Source: Paludibacteraceae bacterium (GTDB lineage Bacteria > Bacteroidota > Bacteroidia > Bacteroidales > Paludibacteraceae). From it: DNA of 64,000 nt. The stretch lies in contig CAJOCN010000002.1 in NCBI GenBank assembly GCA_905233255.1, positions 13,476 through 77,475 on the forward strand. The letters are read 5' to 3'. Positions within the stretch are counted from its first letter, which is position 1. The number at the start of each line of letters is the position of its first letter. Of this stretch, positions 17,674-25,916 are shown piece by piece. Below the pieces are notes generated by a model that worked only from the letters and a program-made list of their open reading frames with translations, made no database searches and was not told where the DNA came from. Both the position numbers and the translations under genes were made by a program.

Positions 17674-18209
17674 CTCAAATGGTCGGTTGTCTCCGGCCCA
17701 TATTCAAATAATTCATCTAATATGCTTTTACCGTCTCCAAAAAAACGGTTCAACTCTTCGCCTCTCCAATCCGCCGTACACCGATAGGCAAATTTTTCTC
17801 CGTCTCCGGAAGAGAGGGTCGGGGAGAGGTTTTTCAGTAACATCATGATCGTCTCATGTATCTCGCTGTTGAAATCCCATAAAAACCGGTACTCTTTCTC
17901 GTAGAACGGCTTGAAAAACTCCTCGTAGTAGTCAAAATACGGTGTGTGTTTATAGGCCGATACCAGCGAAATCCAATGTTGGTGTTGCCACCGGCTCTGA
18001 TAACTGATCTCAATGTCCCGCGTCAGCTGCTTGTGCTCCACTTTCTTCACAGGAACGCTCAGCATGATACCTTTTCCAATCGTGCAACGATTCCTGCAGG
18101 TCTGTTTCTCAAAACTCTCCAGCCCTTCGATCTCCACTTCCTCCGGAGCCGCCAGATATGCTCTGTACCACTCCTTCGGTGCCATATATGCAATCGGTAA
18201 TACCATCAT
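17670..18209 (-). CDS. WbqC-like family protein
   Basis: A 179-residue member of the WbqC-like family (named from an O-antigen locus), whose reaction is uncertain. Typical features are the NRCTIGKGIMLSVPV segment and WQHQHWISLVSAYKHTPYFDYY. It overlaps both neighbours by four bases (ATGA), between lepB and ilvE. Residues 125-137 (LSPTLSSGDGEKF) are coded by a copy of the GC palindrome family and probably form an insert. Function not known. Confidence 0.85.
   Translation of the reverse strand: MMVLPIAYMAPKEWYRAYLAAPEEVEIEGLESFEKQTCRNRCTIGKGIMLSVPVKKVEHKQLTRDIEISYQSRWQHQHWISLVSAYKHTPYFDYYEEFFKPFYEKEYRFLWDFNSEIHETIMMLLKNLSPTLSSGDGEKFAYRCTADWRGEELNRFFGDGKSILDELFEYGPETTDHLR
17799..17834. repeat. 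GC palindrome family, copy 5 (in wbqC-like gene)
   Basis: CTCCGGAAGAGAGGGTCGGG with a GAGAGGTTTTTC flank; translated as KNLSPTLSSGDGE. Confidence 0.7.
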
Positions 18210-19615
18210 CTGCCTGTGGCTTTGCGTCCCAACCGCTCCCAGCGGATGCCGTGTTTGTCTTTATCCAGACTCAGCCAGATAAATACCGGCCGACCGACGA
18301 TATGATCCTCCGGCACGAATCCCCAGTAACGGCTGTCGGCGGAGTTATGGCGGTTATCGCCCTGCATCCAGTAGTAATCCATCTTAAACTCATACTCCTC
18401 GCCAATCGCCATCGGCTGGAACTCGTAGGCGTCTGCGATACGCTTATAAACCCAATAATTTTCCTCGGTAATCATAATCTTGTCGCCTTTCCGCGGAATA
18501 TAAATCGGTCCGTAGTTGTCCCGCGTCCAGTCGTTATGACCGAGCGGATAAACGGCTCCGCCGCGTTCCTCGGGTTCTACCGCGATGCCTGACACATGCG
18601 GGTTCTTCGCCAACTCGCTTTTCATCTCCGCTGTCAGCGGAAAATGCCATGTTTGCGGGTCTATCTGCACGCGGTCTGCCACGCTGATTCCGATTTTCTC
18701 CAGATACTTGGCGGTGAAGATATGTCCGTCCGTCCGCACCAGATAATTGAGCTGCAACCCCTCTCTCTCCGGCTCACGGATCCAACCACCAGACCACTCC
18801 AACTCCCCTACAGGGGAGAGTGCCTGATCATCCCCCTTTAGGGGGATAGAGGGGGTCTTTGTCTTCGTGAAAATCGTGTTGTCCACGATTTTCAGACTGT
18901 CTCCCGGCTCACCCACGCAACGCTTCACGTAGTTCTCCCGCCTGTCCACCGGACGGGTTACAATCTCGCCGAATACGTCCTTGCGACTCTTAATCAACGC
19001 CTCGCCGTAATAATGTTTCAGCGTGTAATAATCCGGATTTTGCATCTTCAGACACACGGTATCGCCTGCCGGAAAATTGAATACCACAATATCGCCCTTC
19101 TGCGGACTTGTCCAACCTTTGAGACGTTTGTACTCCCAGTGCGGCCAATCCAGATAACTCTTGCCGCCACCAAGCCATGCCGGCATCGTGTGTTGTACTA
19201 AAGGCATACTCAGCGGCGTCTGCGGCACGCGCGCACCATAAGCCATCTTGCTGACGTACAGAAAATCACCCACACGCAGACTCTTCTCCAGACTCGAACT
19301 CGGGATCTGGTAGTTCTGGAAGATATACAGATTGATAAAATACACCGCTACCAGCGCAAACACAATCGCGTCTATCCAACTGAACAAAGTGTACAGCGCC
19401 GGCTTGGTGTCTTTGTATTTCCGCCACCAGTTGTAGTTGATATACTTGGTGGTGAACGCATCGACGATCAGCGGCAGCAGCACCAGCCACCCGAGACTTG
19501 CCCAGTCGCCCCATGCGACCCAGATAACAAACGCTATATACAGCGCGCTCCACACTCCTGCGCGAACCCATCCGCCGCGCGGCACTTCTGAAATTCTATT
19601 TTGAAAACTTTTCAT
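18206..19615 (-). CDS. lepB: Signal peptidase I
   Basis: A 469-residue type I signal peptidase that removes signal peptides from exported proteins at the outer face of the inner membrane. The catalytic serine is probably Ser108 in YQIPSSSLEKSL and the general-base lysine Lys231 in RRENYVKRCVGEPGD. Several membrane segments precede the catalytic part (20-100), as in Bacteroidetes LepB. Near residues 253-285 a stretch (TKTPSIPLKGDDQALSPVG) is coded by two adjacent copies of the GC palindrome, placing about 25 extra residues in the periplasmic domain. The stop overlaps the next start as ATGA. Confidence 0.94.
   Translation of the reverse strand: MKSFQNRISEVPRGGWVRAGVWSALYIAFVIWVAWGDWASLGWLVLLPLIVDAFTTKYINYNWWRKYKDTKPALYTLFSWIDAIVFALVAVYFINLYIFQNYQIPSSSLEKSLRVGDFLYVSKMAYGARVPQTPLSMPLVQHTMPAWLGGGKSYLDWPHWEYKRLKGWTSPQKGDIVVFNFPAGDTVCLKMQNPDYYTLKHYYGEALIKSRKDVFGEIVTRPVDRRENYVKRCVGEPGDSLKIVDNTIFTKTKTPSIPLKGDDQALSPVGELEWSGGWIREPEREGLQLNYLVRTDGHIFTAKYLEKIGISVADRVQIDPQTWHFPLTAEMKSELAKNPHVSGIAVEPEERGGAVYPLGHNDWTRDNYGPIYIPRKGDKIMITEENYWVYKRIADAYEFQPMAIGEEYEFKMDYYWMQGDNRHNSADSRYWGFVPEDHIVGRPVFIWLSLDKDKHGIRWERLGRKATGR
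18794..18859. repeat. GC palindrome family, copy 6, doubled (in lepB)
   Basis: Two palindromes in a row, CTCCCCTACAGGGGAG and CCCCCTTTAGGGGG, with a GAGGGGGTCTTTG flank; both are translated within LepB. Confidence 0.8.
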
Positions 19616-19717
19616 GTCTAATCAATTACCTATTCATTGCCAGGTAATCACGTATCCTACCTATGCTATATATATTATTTATAATATATATCCCGTGATT
19701 TTAGCAAATAACTATTT

Positions 19718-20416
19718 TTATTGTATATATTTCTCTGCCGCCAGTACTGCTCCTAAGGCAAATCCTCTGCGCCCTTTGGCGATGTGCGTAATGACGAGGG
19801 TATCCTCCTCGCTGTCCCATTTCACTTCGTGCGTTCCAGGCACTTCTCCCTCGCGTATCGACTCAATTTCAATATCTTCGATATTTCGATATTTCGGTAT
19901 CTCGGTATCTCGGATTTGTTCCGCAAGGGTCTTTGCCGTGCCGGAGGGTTTGTCGAGCTTATGAATATGGTGTATCTCCTTGATAGAAGGCGTATATTGC
20001 GGCTGATCTTTCATCTTCTGTGCCAGAAGTTTGTTTAACTCAAAGAATATATTCACTCCCACAGAATAATTACTACTCCACACGAGCATTTGTTTGTCAT
20101 GCGTCCGTCGGTCTTCGTCCATCAGCGCTGCGGCATCCCACCCGGTGGAGCCGGAGACAACCGGCACTCCTTGCGCCCACGCCTTGCGGATATTACCTTC
20201 CGCCGTAGCCGGCGTAGTGAACTCAATCGCCACATCCGCACTCCTGAACGCCTCACTCTCAAAACCATCTTCCGGGGAATAAACCATTCTCTCCCCCTCT
20301 AGGAGGGAGCCGGAGGGGGTCTTGTCTATAACACATACTATCTCATGTCCGCGTTGCAGAGCCACTTCCTCGATCATGTGGCCCATCTTTCCGTATCCGA
20401 TAATTGCTATTTTCAT
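19718..20416 (-). CDS. dapB: 4-hydroxy-tetrahydrodipicolinate reductase
   Basis: A 232-residue DapB of the lysine and diaminopimelate pathway, reducing hydroxy-tetrahydrodipicolinate with NAD(P)H. The nucleotide-binding GYGKMGHMI lies at 7-15; the catalytic EIHHIHKLDKPSGTAKTLAE is at about 148-166. Residues 32-51 (KTPSGSLLEGERMVYSPEDG) replace a short loop after VID and are coded by a GC palindrome copy; residues 170-187 are coded by a period-8 array. Both sit outside the catalytic motifs. The gene is the first of a long directon and has its own promoter. Confidence 0.95.
   Translation of the reverse strand: MKIAIIGYGKMGHMIEEVALQRGHEIVCVIDKTPSGSLLEGERMVYSPEDGFESEAFRSADVAIEFTTPATAEGNIRKAWAQGVPVVSGSTGWDAAALMDEDRRTHDKQMLVWSSNYSVGVNIFFELNKLLAQKMKDQPQYTPSIKEIHHIHKLDKPSGTAKTLAEQIRDTEIPKYRNIEDIEIESIREGEVPGTHEVKWDSEEDTLVITHIAKGRRGFALGAVLAAEKYIQ
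19870..19915. repeat. Octamer array, CGATATTT family (in dapB)
   Basis: Five period-8 units (CGATATTT, CGATATTT, CGGTATCT and variants), translated as TEIPKYRNIEDIEIES. Confidence 0.8.
20288..20322. repeat. GC palindrome family, copy 7 (in dapB)
   Basis: CTCCCCCTCTAGGAGGGAG with a CCGGAGGGGGTCTT flank; translated as DKTPSGSLLEGE. Confidence 0.78.
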
Positions 20417-20473
20417 GTTTCCTTATATGTATATGTACGTGCGCGCTATTATGCGTGCGCACAAAATCGGCTA

Positions 20474-20511
20474 CAAAGGTACAAAAAATAAATGACATAC
20501 ACAAGTGTATG
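20474..20511 (-). promoter_or_regulatory. Promoter of the dapB directon with overlapping palindrome
   Basis: On the minus strand TTG (20504-20502) is followed after 20 bases by the -7 box TACCTTTG (20481-20474). A perfect inverted repeat CATACACAAGTGTATG (20496-20511) covers the -33 box. It could be an operator, or the end hairpin of the coaE transcript arriving from upstream. Confidence 0.75.
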
Positions 20512-20551
20512 CCATTCTTTTTGTTAGAAAGTACTATTTCCGTCAATTTTT

Positions 20552-21199
20552 CTACATCCAATGTGTTATTTTTTCTACTAATTCATCGATACTTGCTTTG
20601 CCGTCATTATGCACAACCACCAGATTGCCCCCTTCGACCGGCAGAGAACTCTCCGCCTTTTGTGCGCGTATGCGGGCGCGTACCTTATTGATATTAGTGT
20701 CTGTGGCTTCGCCGTGGTAGTCCCGTTGGATTGTGCGGGCGATGCGTACTTCCTCCGGTGCCTCCACTACAATAATCTTGTCGCATATCCCGTCCAAACC
20801 TGCTTCGTACAAAATGGCGGATTCGACGAATAAGACCGGCTCCGCCTGACAGACCGTTTCACTGACGGATCGTTTCACTGACAGACCGCTGCGCTCTAAG
20901 ATATCTCTTTTGACCGCCGGGTGAACGATCTGATTCAGTTGCTCCAGTAACTCCGGCTCGCGGAAAACCTGTTCCGCCACATAAGCGGTGTTATAAACGC
21001 CGGTGAAAGGGTGCTCGGGCGAAGGGATAAAAGCCTCCGTTCCCAATAACGCAATAACTGCCTTCCGTACATCGGCGTTCTCCACGATGATCCGTTTGGC
21101 TTCTTTGTCGCAGTCATAGACGGCGAACCCACGCGCCGCGAGTGCCCGTGCAATAGTGGATTTGCCACTGCCTATACCTCCGGTAATTCCTATAATCAT
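20552..21199 (-). CDS. coaE: Dephospho-CoA kinase
   Basis: A 215-residue CoaE, which phosphorylates dephospho-CoA in the last step of coenzyme A synthesis. The P-loop GGIGSGKST is at 7-15; IVHPAVKRDIL and FVESAILYEAGLD follow, matching the family. Between them residues 103-120 (RSGLSVKRSVSETVCQAE) are longer than in the enzymes I remember and are coded by a period-16 repeat. It is the last gene of the dxs directon, seven bases after the MBOAT gene. Confidence 0.94.
   Translation of the reverse strand: MIIGITGGIGSGKSTIARALAARGFAVYDCDKEAKRIIVENADVRKAVIALLGTEAFIPSPEHPFTGVYNTAYVAEQVFREPELLEQLNQIVHPAVKRDILERSGLSVKRSVSETVCQAEPVLFVESAILYEAGLDGICDKIIVVEAPEEVRIARTIQRDYHGEATDTNINKVRARIRAQKAESSLPVEGGNLVVVHNDGKASIDELVEKITHWM
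20833..20900. repeat. GACCG-type repeat, period about 16 (in coaE)
   Basis: Copies of CAGACCGTTTCACTGA, CGGATCGTTTCACTGA and CAGACCGCTGCGCTCTA lie in tandem; translated into the insert of CoaE. Confidence 0.8.
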
Positions 21200-21206
21200 A
21201 ATCGGT

Positions 21207-23117
21207 CTAGAACTGGAAATATATAAACGGTTGCATCTCAGCGGAGACGAACTGGTAGATCACGACGATGGCGACGCATACGACGATGACCATGAGCCAA
21301 AGCGGCATGGCGCTGAACCATAGCCGGTAGCGCCTCTTCCAGTTGGTCGGCAGCCAGTGGATAATCATACCTGCCACGAACATTGCTACCACCCACCTAT
21401 ACTCCCACAGGAAACCGGGAATAATAGCATTTGTCCACGCGCCGCCGATCTGATTGACCATGTTCTTTGCCGTTGCCCACGCTACCTCATTGGCAGTCGC
21501 GGGATCCAGATTGCTGCTGCTCCGGAAGAACAGACGCGTGAAGGTGATAAACGTAAAGGTCTGTATTATCGCCCAAGCGGTGCTTAAACCATTCGTAATT
21601 TTTAAATTGTAACCCGTAACCTCTCTGTCCATGGTAATCAGCCAATAAACATATCGAATGGCAGTACCGAACCACACAATCGCCGACCAGACGGCAAAGA
21701 GCCGCCAGACGGGCAGACTGTAACTGTAATCCAAGGCTACCAACCCGAAGGTCAGCACTGTGATGGCAGCAAACCGCACGTGCCAGTTCATTTCCCGCCA
21801 TATCTTATTGACGATCATACCGAAGCCGTTAATACCGCCCCAGATGATGAAGTTCCAACTCGCGCCGTGCCACAAACCGCCTAACACCTGCGTGATAAAA
21901 GAGTTGAGGTTGGAGTAGAGTAGCTTGCGTTGGTTGGTGATTGGTGATTTTCTCCAATGGTAGTCCAGAATACCAATGACCAATAAGAAACAACCGATAA
22001 TCAATACGATTAACCACCAGCCGGTGAGAGCGGCGGAGACAACCGCAATGAGGGAGAGCCAGAAATAGGTGCCGAAACCGATCTTCCGGTTACCGCCCAG
22101 CGGGATATACAGATAAGTCTTGAGCCACCGTCCGAGTGACATGTGCCACCGCCGCCAGAACTCCTGCGGGTTCTGCGACTTATAAGGACTATTGAAGTTC
22201 ATCGGCAGGTAGAAACCCATCAGCAATGCTATTCCGATCGCTATATCCGTGTAGCCCGAGAAATCCGCATAGACCTGCAGCGAGTAGGCAAAAAGCGCGA
22301 ACAGGTTCTCGAATCCCGAGAACAGCAGCGGGTTGTCGAACACGCGGTCAATCAGGTTCACCGCCAGATAATCGGACATAATAATCTTCTTCGCCAAACC
22401 GTTGATGATCCAGAAGACGGCGATGCCGAACGCTCTGCGGCTCAGACGGAAGGGCTTGTAGAGCTGCGGGATAAACTCCTCCGCACGCACGATGGGGCCG
22501 GCTACCAACTGCGGGAAGAACGACACGTAGAACCCGAAATCGAGGATGTTCTTCACCGGCTCTATCCGCCTGCGATAGACATCCGCGGTGTAGGAAATGA
22601 CCTGAAAGATATAGAACGATATACCCACCGGCAGGACAATCGTGTCCACGGAGAAGCGTCCGGCCTCCGAGAACCCGTTGCCGACATAGGCGAAGATATC
22701 AAAGACCTGAAAACTCGTGCCGAAGAAGTCGTTGATCACATTCGTGAAGAAGTACGCGTACTTGAAATACGCCAGAAGCCCGAGGTCTATTGTCACTGAG
22801 AGTGCCAATAAGGCTTTGGCTAGTGGTGATTTTTGATTGGTGATAGCTGATTTTATTCGCCCGGCGATGATCCAGTCGGAGAGAGTGACGAACGCTAAAA
22901 TGAGCAGGAACAATCCGCTCGTCTTGTAATAGAAGAACCAACTGACGAACAGCAGATAGACGTTGCGCAGGTGCAACTTGCCGTCCGATACCTTGCGTCC
23001 GCTCATGATCAGCGCAAAGAGCGCATAAACCAACGCAAAGAACGCCCAGAAATAGAACTGGGTGAAGAGCAGCGGACTGTTCTCGTCAAACGCAAATATG
23101 TGATGTAAAAAAACCAA
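21207..23117 (-). CDS. MBOAT family O-acyltransferase (AlgI-like)
   Basis: A 636-residue multi-pass membrane O-acyltransferase of the AlgI group, which moves acyl (usually acetyl) groups across the inner membrane to extracellular glycans. The conserved WRRWHMSLGRWLKTYLYIPLGGN is at 321-343 and the catalytic His417 in LGGLWHGASWNF. The only usable start is TTG at 23117, because an in-frame TGA lies two codons upstream; both are within a CAACTGT heptamer array. Two other arrays are translated inside: AITNQKSP (about 91-98) and SPITNQRK (391-398). The SGNH protein encoded directly before it is the likely periplasmic partner. Confidence 0.9.
   Translation of the reverse strand: MVFLHHIFAFDENSPLLFTQFYFWAFFALVYALFALIMSGRKVSDGKLHLRNVYLLFVSWFFYYKTSGLFLLILAFVTLSDWIIAGRIKSAITNQKSPLAKALLALSVTIDLGLLAYFKYAYFFTNVINDFFGTSFQVFDIFAYVGNGFSEAGRFSVDTIVLPVGISFYIFQVISYTADVYRRRIEPVKNILDFGFYVSFFPQLVAGPIVRAEEFIPQLYKPFRLSRRAFGIAVFWIINGLAKKIIMSDYLAVNLIDRVFDNPLLFSGFENLFALFAYSLQVYADFSGYTDIAIGIALLMGFYLPMNFNSPYKSQNPQEFWRRWHMSLGRWLKTYLYIPLGGNRKIGFGTYFWLSLIAVVSAALTGWWLIVLIIGCFLLVIGILDYHWRKSPITNQRKLLYSNLNSFITQVLGGLWHGASWNFIIWGGINGFGMIVNKIWREMNWHVRFAAITVLTFGLVALDYSYSLPVWRLFAVWSAIVWFGTAIRYVYWLITMDREVTGYNLKITNGLSTAWAIIQTFTFITFTRLFFRSSSNLDPATANEVAWATAKNMVNQIGGAWTNAIIPGFLWEYRWVVAMFVAGMIIHWLPTNWKRRYRLWFSAMPLWLMVIVVCVAIVVIYQFVSAEMQPFIYFQF
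21930..21951. repeat. Heptamer array, TTGGTGA family (in MBOAT gene)
   Basis: TTGGTTGGTGATTGGTGATT, three units; translated as KSPITNQ. Confidence 0.75.
22821..22854. repeat. Heptamer array, TTGGTGA family (in MBOAT gene, second site)
   Basis: Five units: TAGTGGTGA, TTTTTGA, TTGGTGA, TAGCTGA and TTTT; translated as KSAITNQKSP. Confidence 0.8.
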
Positions 23118-23156
23118 CTGTCAACTATCAACTGTCAACTATCAATTATCAACTCC
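23115..23156. repeat. Heptamer array, CAACTRT family
   Basis: Six exact-period units: CAACTGT, CAACTAT, CAACTGT, CAACTAT, CAATTAT, CAACTCC. They supply the last codons and stop of the SGNH gene and the TTG start of the MBOAT gene. Confidence 0.92.
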
Positions 23157-24464
23157 TTCCATCATCCACTCCGCTACCGCCTTACCGGCTTTGCGGGCAC
23201 CGGCGCGGGTGAAGTGTACACCGTCCGAACCGGCTAATCCCACTTCCTGCCAATGTAACATACTTCCGCTGCCGCCCATCCACCTGTACAGGCTGAAATA
23301 AGCGATATTCTCCTCCATCGCCATCTTCCGCAGCAACCGGTCCATGTACGGTACCATGGGGTAGGTGATCCACTCGCCGTTCTCCTGCGTCAGCATGTCG
23401 CTCGGACCGATAAAGAGGAACGAAGCCTCCGGTGCGCAGCGGCGCAGGTAACGCACCTGTTGCCGTAGTCCCTTCACGATGCCGGAGATCGTACCTGGGT
23501 TCTTATTGGACGGGATGGCATTGCCGCCGAACTGCATAATAATCAGCCGGACGTTCTGCTCCCGATAGAAAGTGGCTAACTGCGTGCTGTCGATCTTTGT
23601 GAACACCGTACCGATACACCCACGCAGAGGTATGTTATCGACGATCACGCCTGTACGGCTCTCCTGCGAGAGACCATAGACGCCTCCGCGGCCACTCAAG
23701 AAGACTGTATCGCCGGAGGTGGAGTAGTGTACCGAACTGTCGGCAAAAACCTGCCACCGGTCGTAGTGTCCGTTGTTCTGCAGCGGCTTGCAGACGGCTC
23801 GGATCTGTTCGCTGCCTTTCACCAGACTGTCGCTCAGGTACGCCATCTGACCCATTGGTCCGTAGAGTCCATCGGCGCGCTGGTCACGTTTGAAACCATG
23901 CACCATATACCGCCGCGGTCCCTGCTGGGGCGTCACGAACCTGCCGTTCATGTATAGCTCCTGCCTGACCGTCAGCGACGGAATGGTCTGCGCTAAAGGT
24001 AATAATCCTGCGCCCGAACCGCCGTAACGGCTCTGCAGCGCCTCGCGGATCTGTTGGGTCAGACGATCTTCCTCTATCTGACTGTCACCGTAGTGCAGTA
24101 CCCGTACCGTTCGTTCGCCCGCTTCCGTCAGCGAGGCATAGAAAGATGCAAGGAACACCCGGCTGTCCGTCGTGGAATCCACCTGTACCTTGGGAATGGG
24201 AAGCCTCTCTTCGGTCCTCCCCTCAAGGGAAGGAAGAGTGTCTAGGGTGTCTAGGGAGCCTAGTGTATCTAGTGTATCTAGTTCTTCTAGTTCTTCTAGT
24301 TCTTCTATGCTCTCTATCGTCTTCTCCTCGCCCAAGACCTCTGTCAAAGTCGGCCACCGCAGTTCCTGCCCGCCGAGCGCAATGCGTCCGGGCAACACCA
24401 CACACAGTGCCGCCAACCCCGCCATCACACAGGCAATGAATATCAGAACTCTAAATGGTTTCAC
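23142..24464 (-). CDS. SGNH/GDSL hydrolase-like exported protein
   Basis: A 440-residue protein anchored or exported by an N-terminal hydrophobic segment (5-28). The SGNH domain begins at HYGDSQIEEDRLTQQI, with the nucleophile probably Ser128; MQFGGNAIP carries the Gly/Asn block and DGVHFTRAGARKAG the Asp-His pair. It precedes an MBOAT acyltransferase, as AlgX/AlgJ-like partners do, so I infer a role in O-acetylation of an extracellular polymer. Residues 50-79 are a repeat of LEE/LDT units coded by a period-9 array, followed by a GC palindrome (SLEGRTEER). The stop codon is supplied by a heptamer array. Confidence 0.85.
   Translation of the reverse strand: MKPFRVLIFIACVMAGLAALCVVLPGRIALGGQELRWPTLTEVLGEEKTIESIEELEELEELDTLDTLGSLDTLDTLPSLEGRTEERLPIPKVQVDSTTDSRVFLASFYASLTEAGERTVRVLHYGDSQIEEDRLTQQIREALQSRYGGSGAGLLPLAQTIPSLTVRQELYMNGRFVTPQQGPRRYMVHGFKRDQRADGLYGPMGQMAYLSDSLVKGSEQIRAVCKPLQNNGHYDRWQVFADSSVHYSTSGDTVFLSGRGGVYGLSQESRTGVIVDNIPLRGCIGTVFTKIDSTQLATFYREQNVRLIIMQFGGNAIPSNKNPGTISGIVKGLRQQVRYLRRCAPEASFLFIGPSDMLTQENGEWITYPMVPYMDRLLRKMAMEENIAYFSLYRWMGGSGSMLHWQEVGLAGSDGVHFTRAGARKAGKAVAEWMMEGVDN
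24213..24236. repeat. GC palindrome family, copy 8 (in SGNH gene)
   Basis: CTCCCCTCAAGGGAAGG core, translated as LPSLEGRTE. Confidence 0.72.
24238..24309. repeat. Period-9 array, TCTAGTGTA/TCTAGTTCT
   Basis: About eight 9-base units, translated as the acidic repeat EELEELEELDTLDTLGSLDT. Because 9 is a multiple of 3 the peptide repeats every three residues. Confidence 0.88.
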
Positions 24465-24467
24465 AAT

Positions 24468-25916
24468 CTACTTCTTCCACAACGCTCTACTGAAGAGCAG
24501 CAACACCGTGAATATCTCCAGACGACCAATCAGCATGACGAAGGTCGCTACCCATTTGGCGGCAGCCGGCAGGGCGGCGTAACAGCCGCTGGAGCCCCAC
24601 TGACCGATGGACACTCCTACATTGCCGATCATCGACACCGCTATACCCAACGACTCATCGAAACCGATTCCGCAGCCGCAGAACCAGAGCGTGGCGATGA
24701 CGATGATCACGATATAGAAGAACATGAACGCCACGACGTTAGAGGTCGTCTGCTCGCGCAGGGTACGGCCGTTGAATCGCACCGGAATCACGGCGTTCGG
24801 GTGAATACGGCGTTTGATCTCTGCCAAGGCTGCTTTCGCAAAGATGGCGATACGCACCCATTTCATTCCTCCGGCGGTCGAACCCGACGCACCGCCCGTG
24901 AACATCATAAAGAACACGAGCACCCATAGTACCGGCGGCCAAATCATATAATCCGCCGCCACGAAACCCGTAGAGGTAATCGTTGCTACGGCGGTGAAGA
25001 AACCGATCCGGATACTGCTCCACAGTCCCGTGGTGACGAACAGCCCGGCGGCGAGTAGCACACCCGCTGCCAGGCACGCGCCGGCGTACCAGTGCGTCTC
25101 CTCGTCCTGCAGCACACGCTGAGGCTTGCCGCGGAAGAGATAGATCAGTTGGGTGAAGTTGATACCCGAGAGGAGCATGAAGAACAGGATTGTCCATTGG
25201 ATAGCCGGCCCGAAACCGATCACACTGTCGTTATGAGTGGCAAAACCGCCCGTGGAGATGGTCGCCATCGAGTGGCAGATAGCATCGAACTTACCCATTC
25301 CGAAGAGCCATAGCAACACCCCTTCGCTGATCGTCAGACCGATATACGTGATCCACATGTGTTTGGCGGTGTCGGCAATACGCGGACTGAGTTTCTCGTA
25401 GCTCACGCCCGTCACTTCGGCGCTGTAGAGCTGCATGCCGCCGAGACCGAACATCGGCAGAATAGCCACGGAGAGCACGATGATACCCATACCTCCGATC
25501 CACTGGGTCAGTGCGCGCCAGAGGAGGATCGAGTGGGTCTGTGCCGCTACATCGGTGAAGACGGTGGAGCCGGTGGTGGTGAATCCCGCCATCGTCTCGT
25601 ACCACGCGTCGGTGATCTGAGGCAGCGCGCCGCTCAGCCAATAGGGCAGTAATCCGAAGAGCGAATAGACGATCCACACCGCCCCTACGATCACGTACCC
25701 CTCGCGCTCGCCTACGCGTTTCTCGGCGTGCCGTCCGGCGGCAATCATCCACCAGCAGGAGAGCCATGTGATAGCGGACGAGACGATCCAGGCACCTAAG
25801 TCCGCCTCGTGGTAGAACCACGCAGTGACCGTCGGCACTAACATGAATAGTGCCTCCAGCATCGTCAGAACGCCCATCGTCTTGAAGACGATCCGCCAGT
25901 TAAAGGTCCTTGTCAT
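24468..25916 (-). CDS. trkH: TrkH family potassium uptake protein
   Basis: A 482-residue K+ channel-like subunit of the Trk system, with four membrane-pore-membrane repeats. Selectivity-loop segments such as GFTTTGSTVF, STGGFATHNDS and STGFVAADY are visible. The start overlaps the trkA stop (ATGA), so the two halves of the transporter are made together. The length is normal. K+ uptake regulated by the TrkA subunit is well known for this family. Confidence 0.93.
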   Translation of the reverse strand: MTRTFNWRIVFKTMGVLTMLEALFMLVPTVTAWFYHEADLGAWIVSSAITWLSCWWMIAAGRHAEKRVGEREGYVIVGAVWIVYSLFGLLPYWLSGALPQITDAWYETMAGFTTTGSTVFTDVAAQTHSILLWRALTQWIGGMGIIVLSVAILPMFGLGGMQLYSAEVTGVSYEKLSPRIADTAKHMWITYIGLTISEGVLLWLFGMGKFDAICHSMATISTGGFATHNDSVIGFGPAIQWTILFFMLLSGINFTQLIYLFRGKPQRVLQDEETHWYAGACLAAGVLLAAGLFVTTGLWSSIRIGFFTAVATITSTGFVAADYMIWPPVLWVLVFFMMFTGGASGSTAGGMKWVRIAIFAKAALAEIKRRIHPNAVIPVRFNGRTLREQTTSNVVAFMFFYIVIIVIATLWFCGCGIGFDESLGIAVSMIGNVGVSIGQWGSSGCYAALPAAAKWVATFVMLIGRLEIFTVLLLFSRALWKK

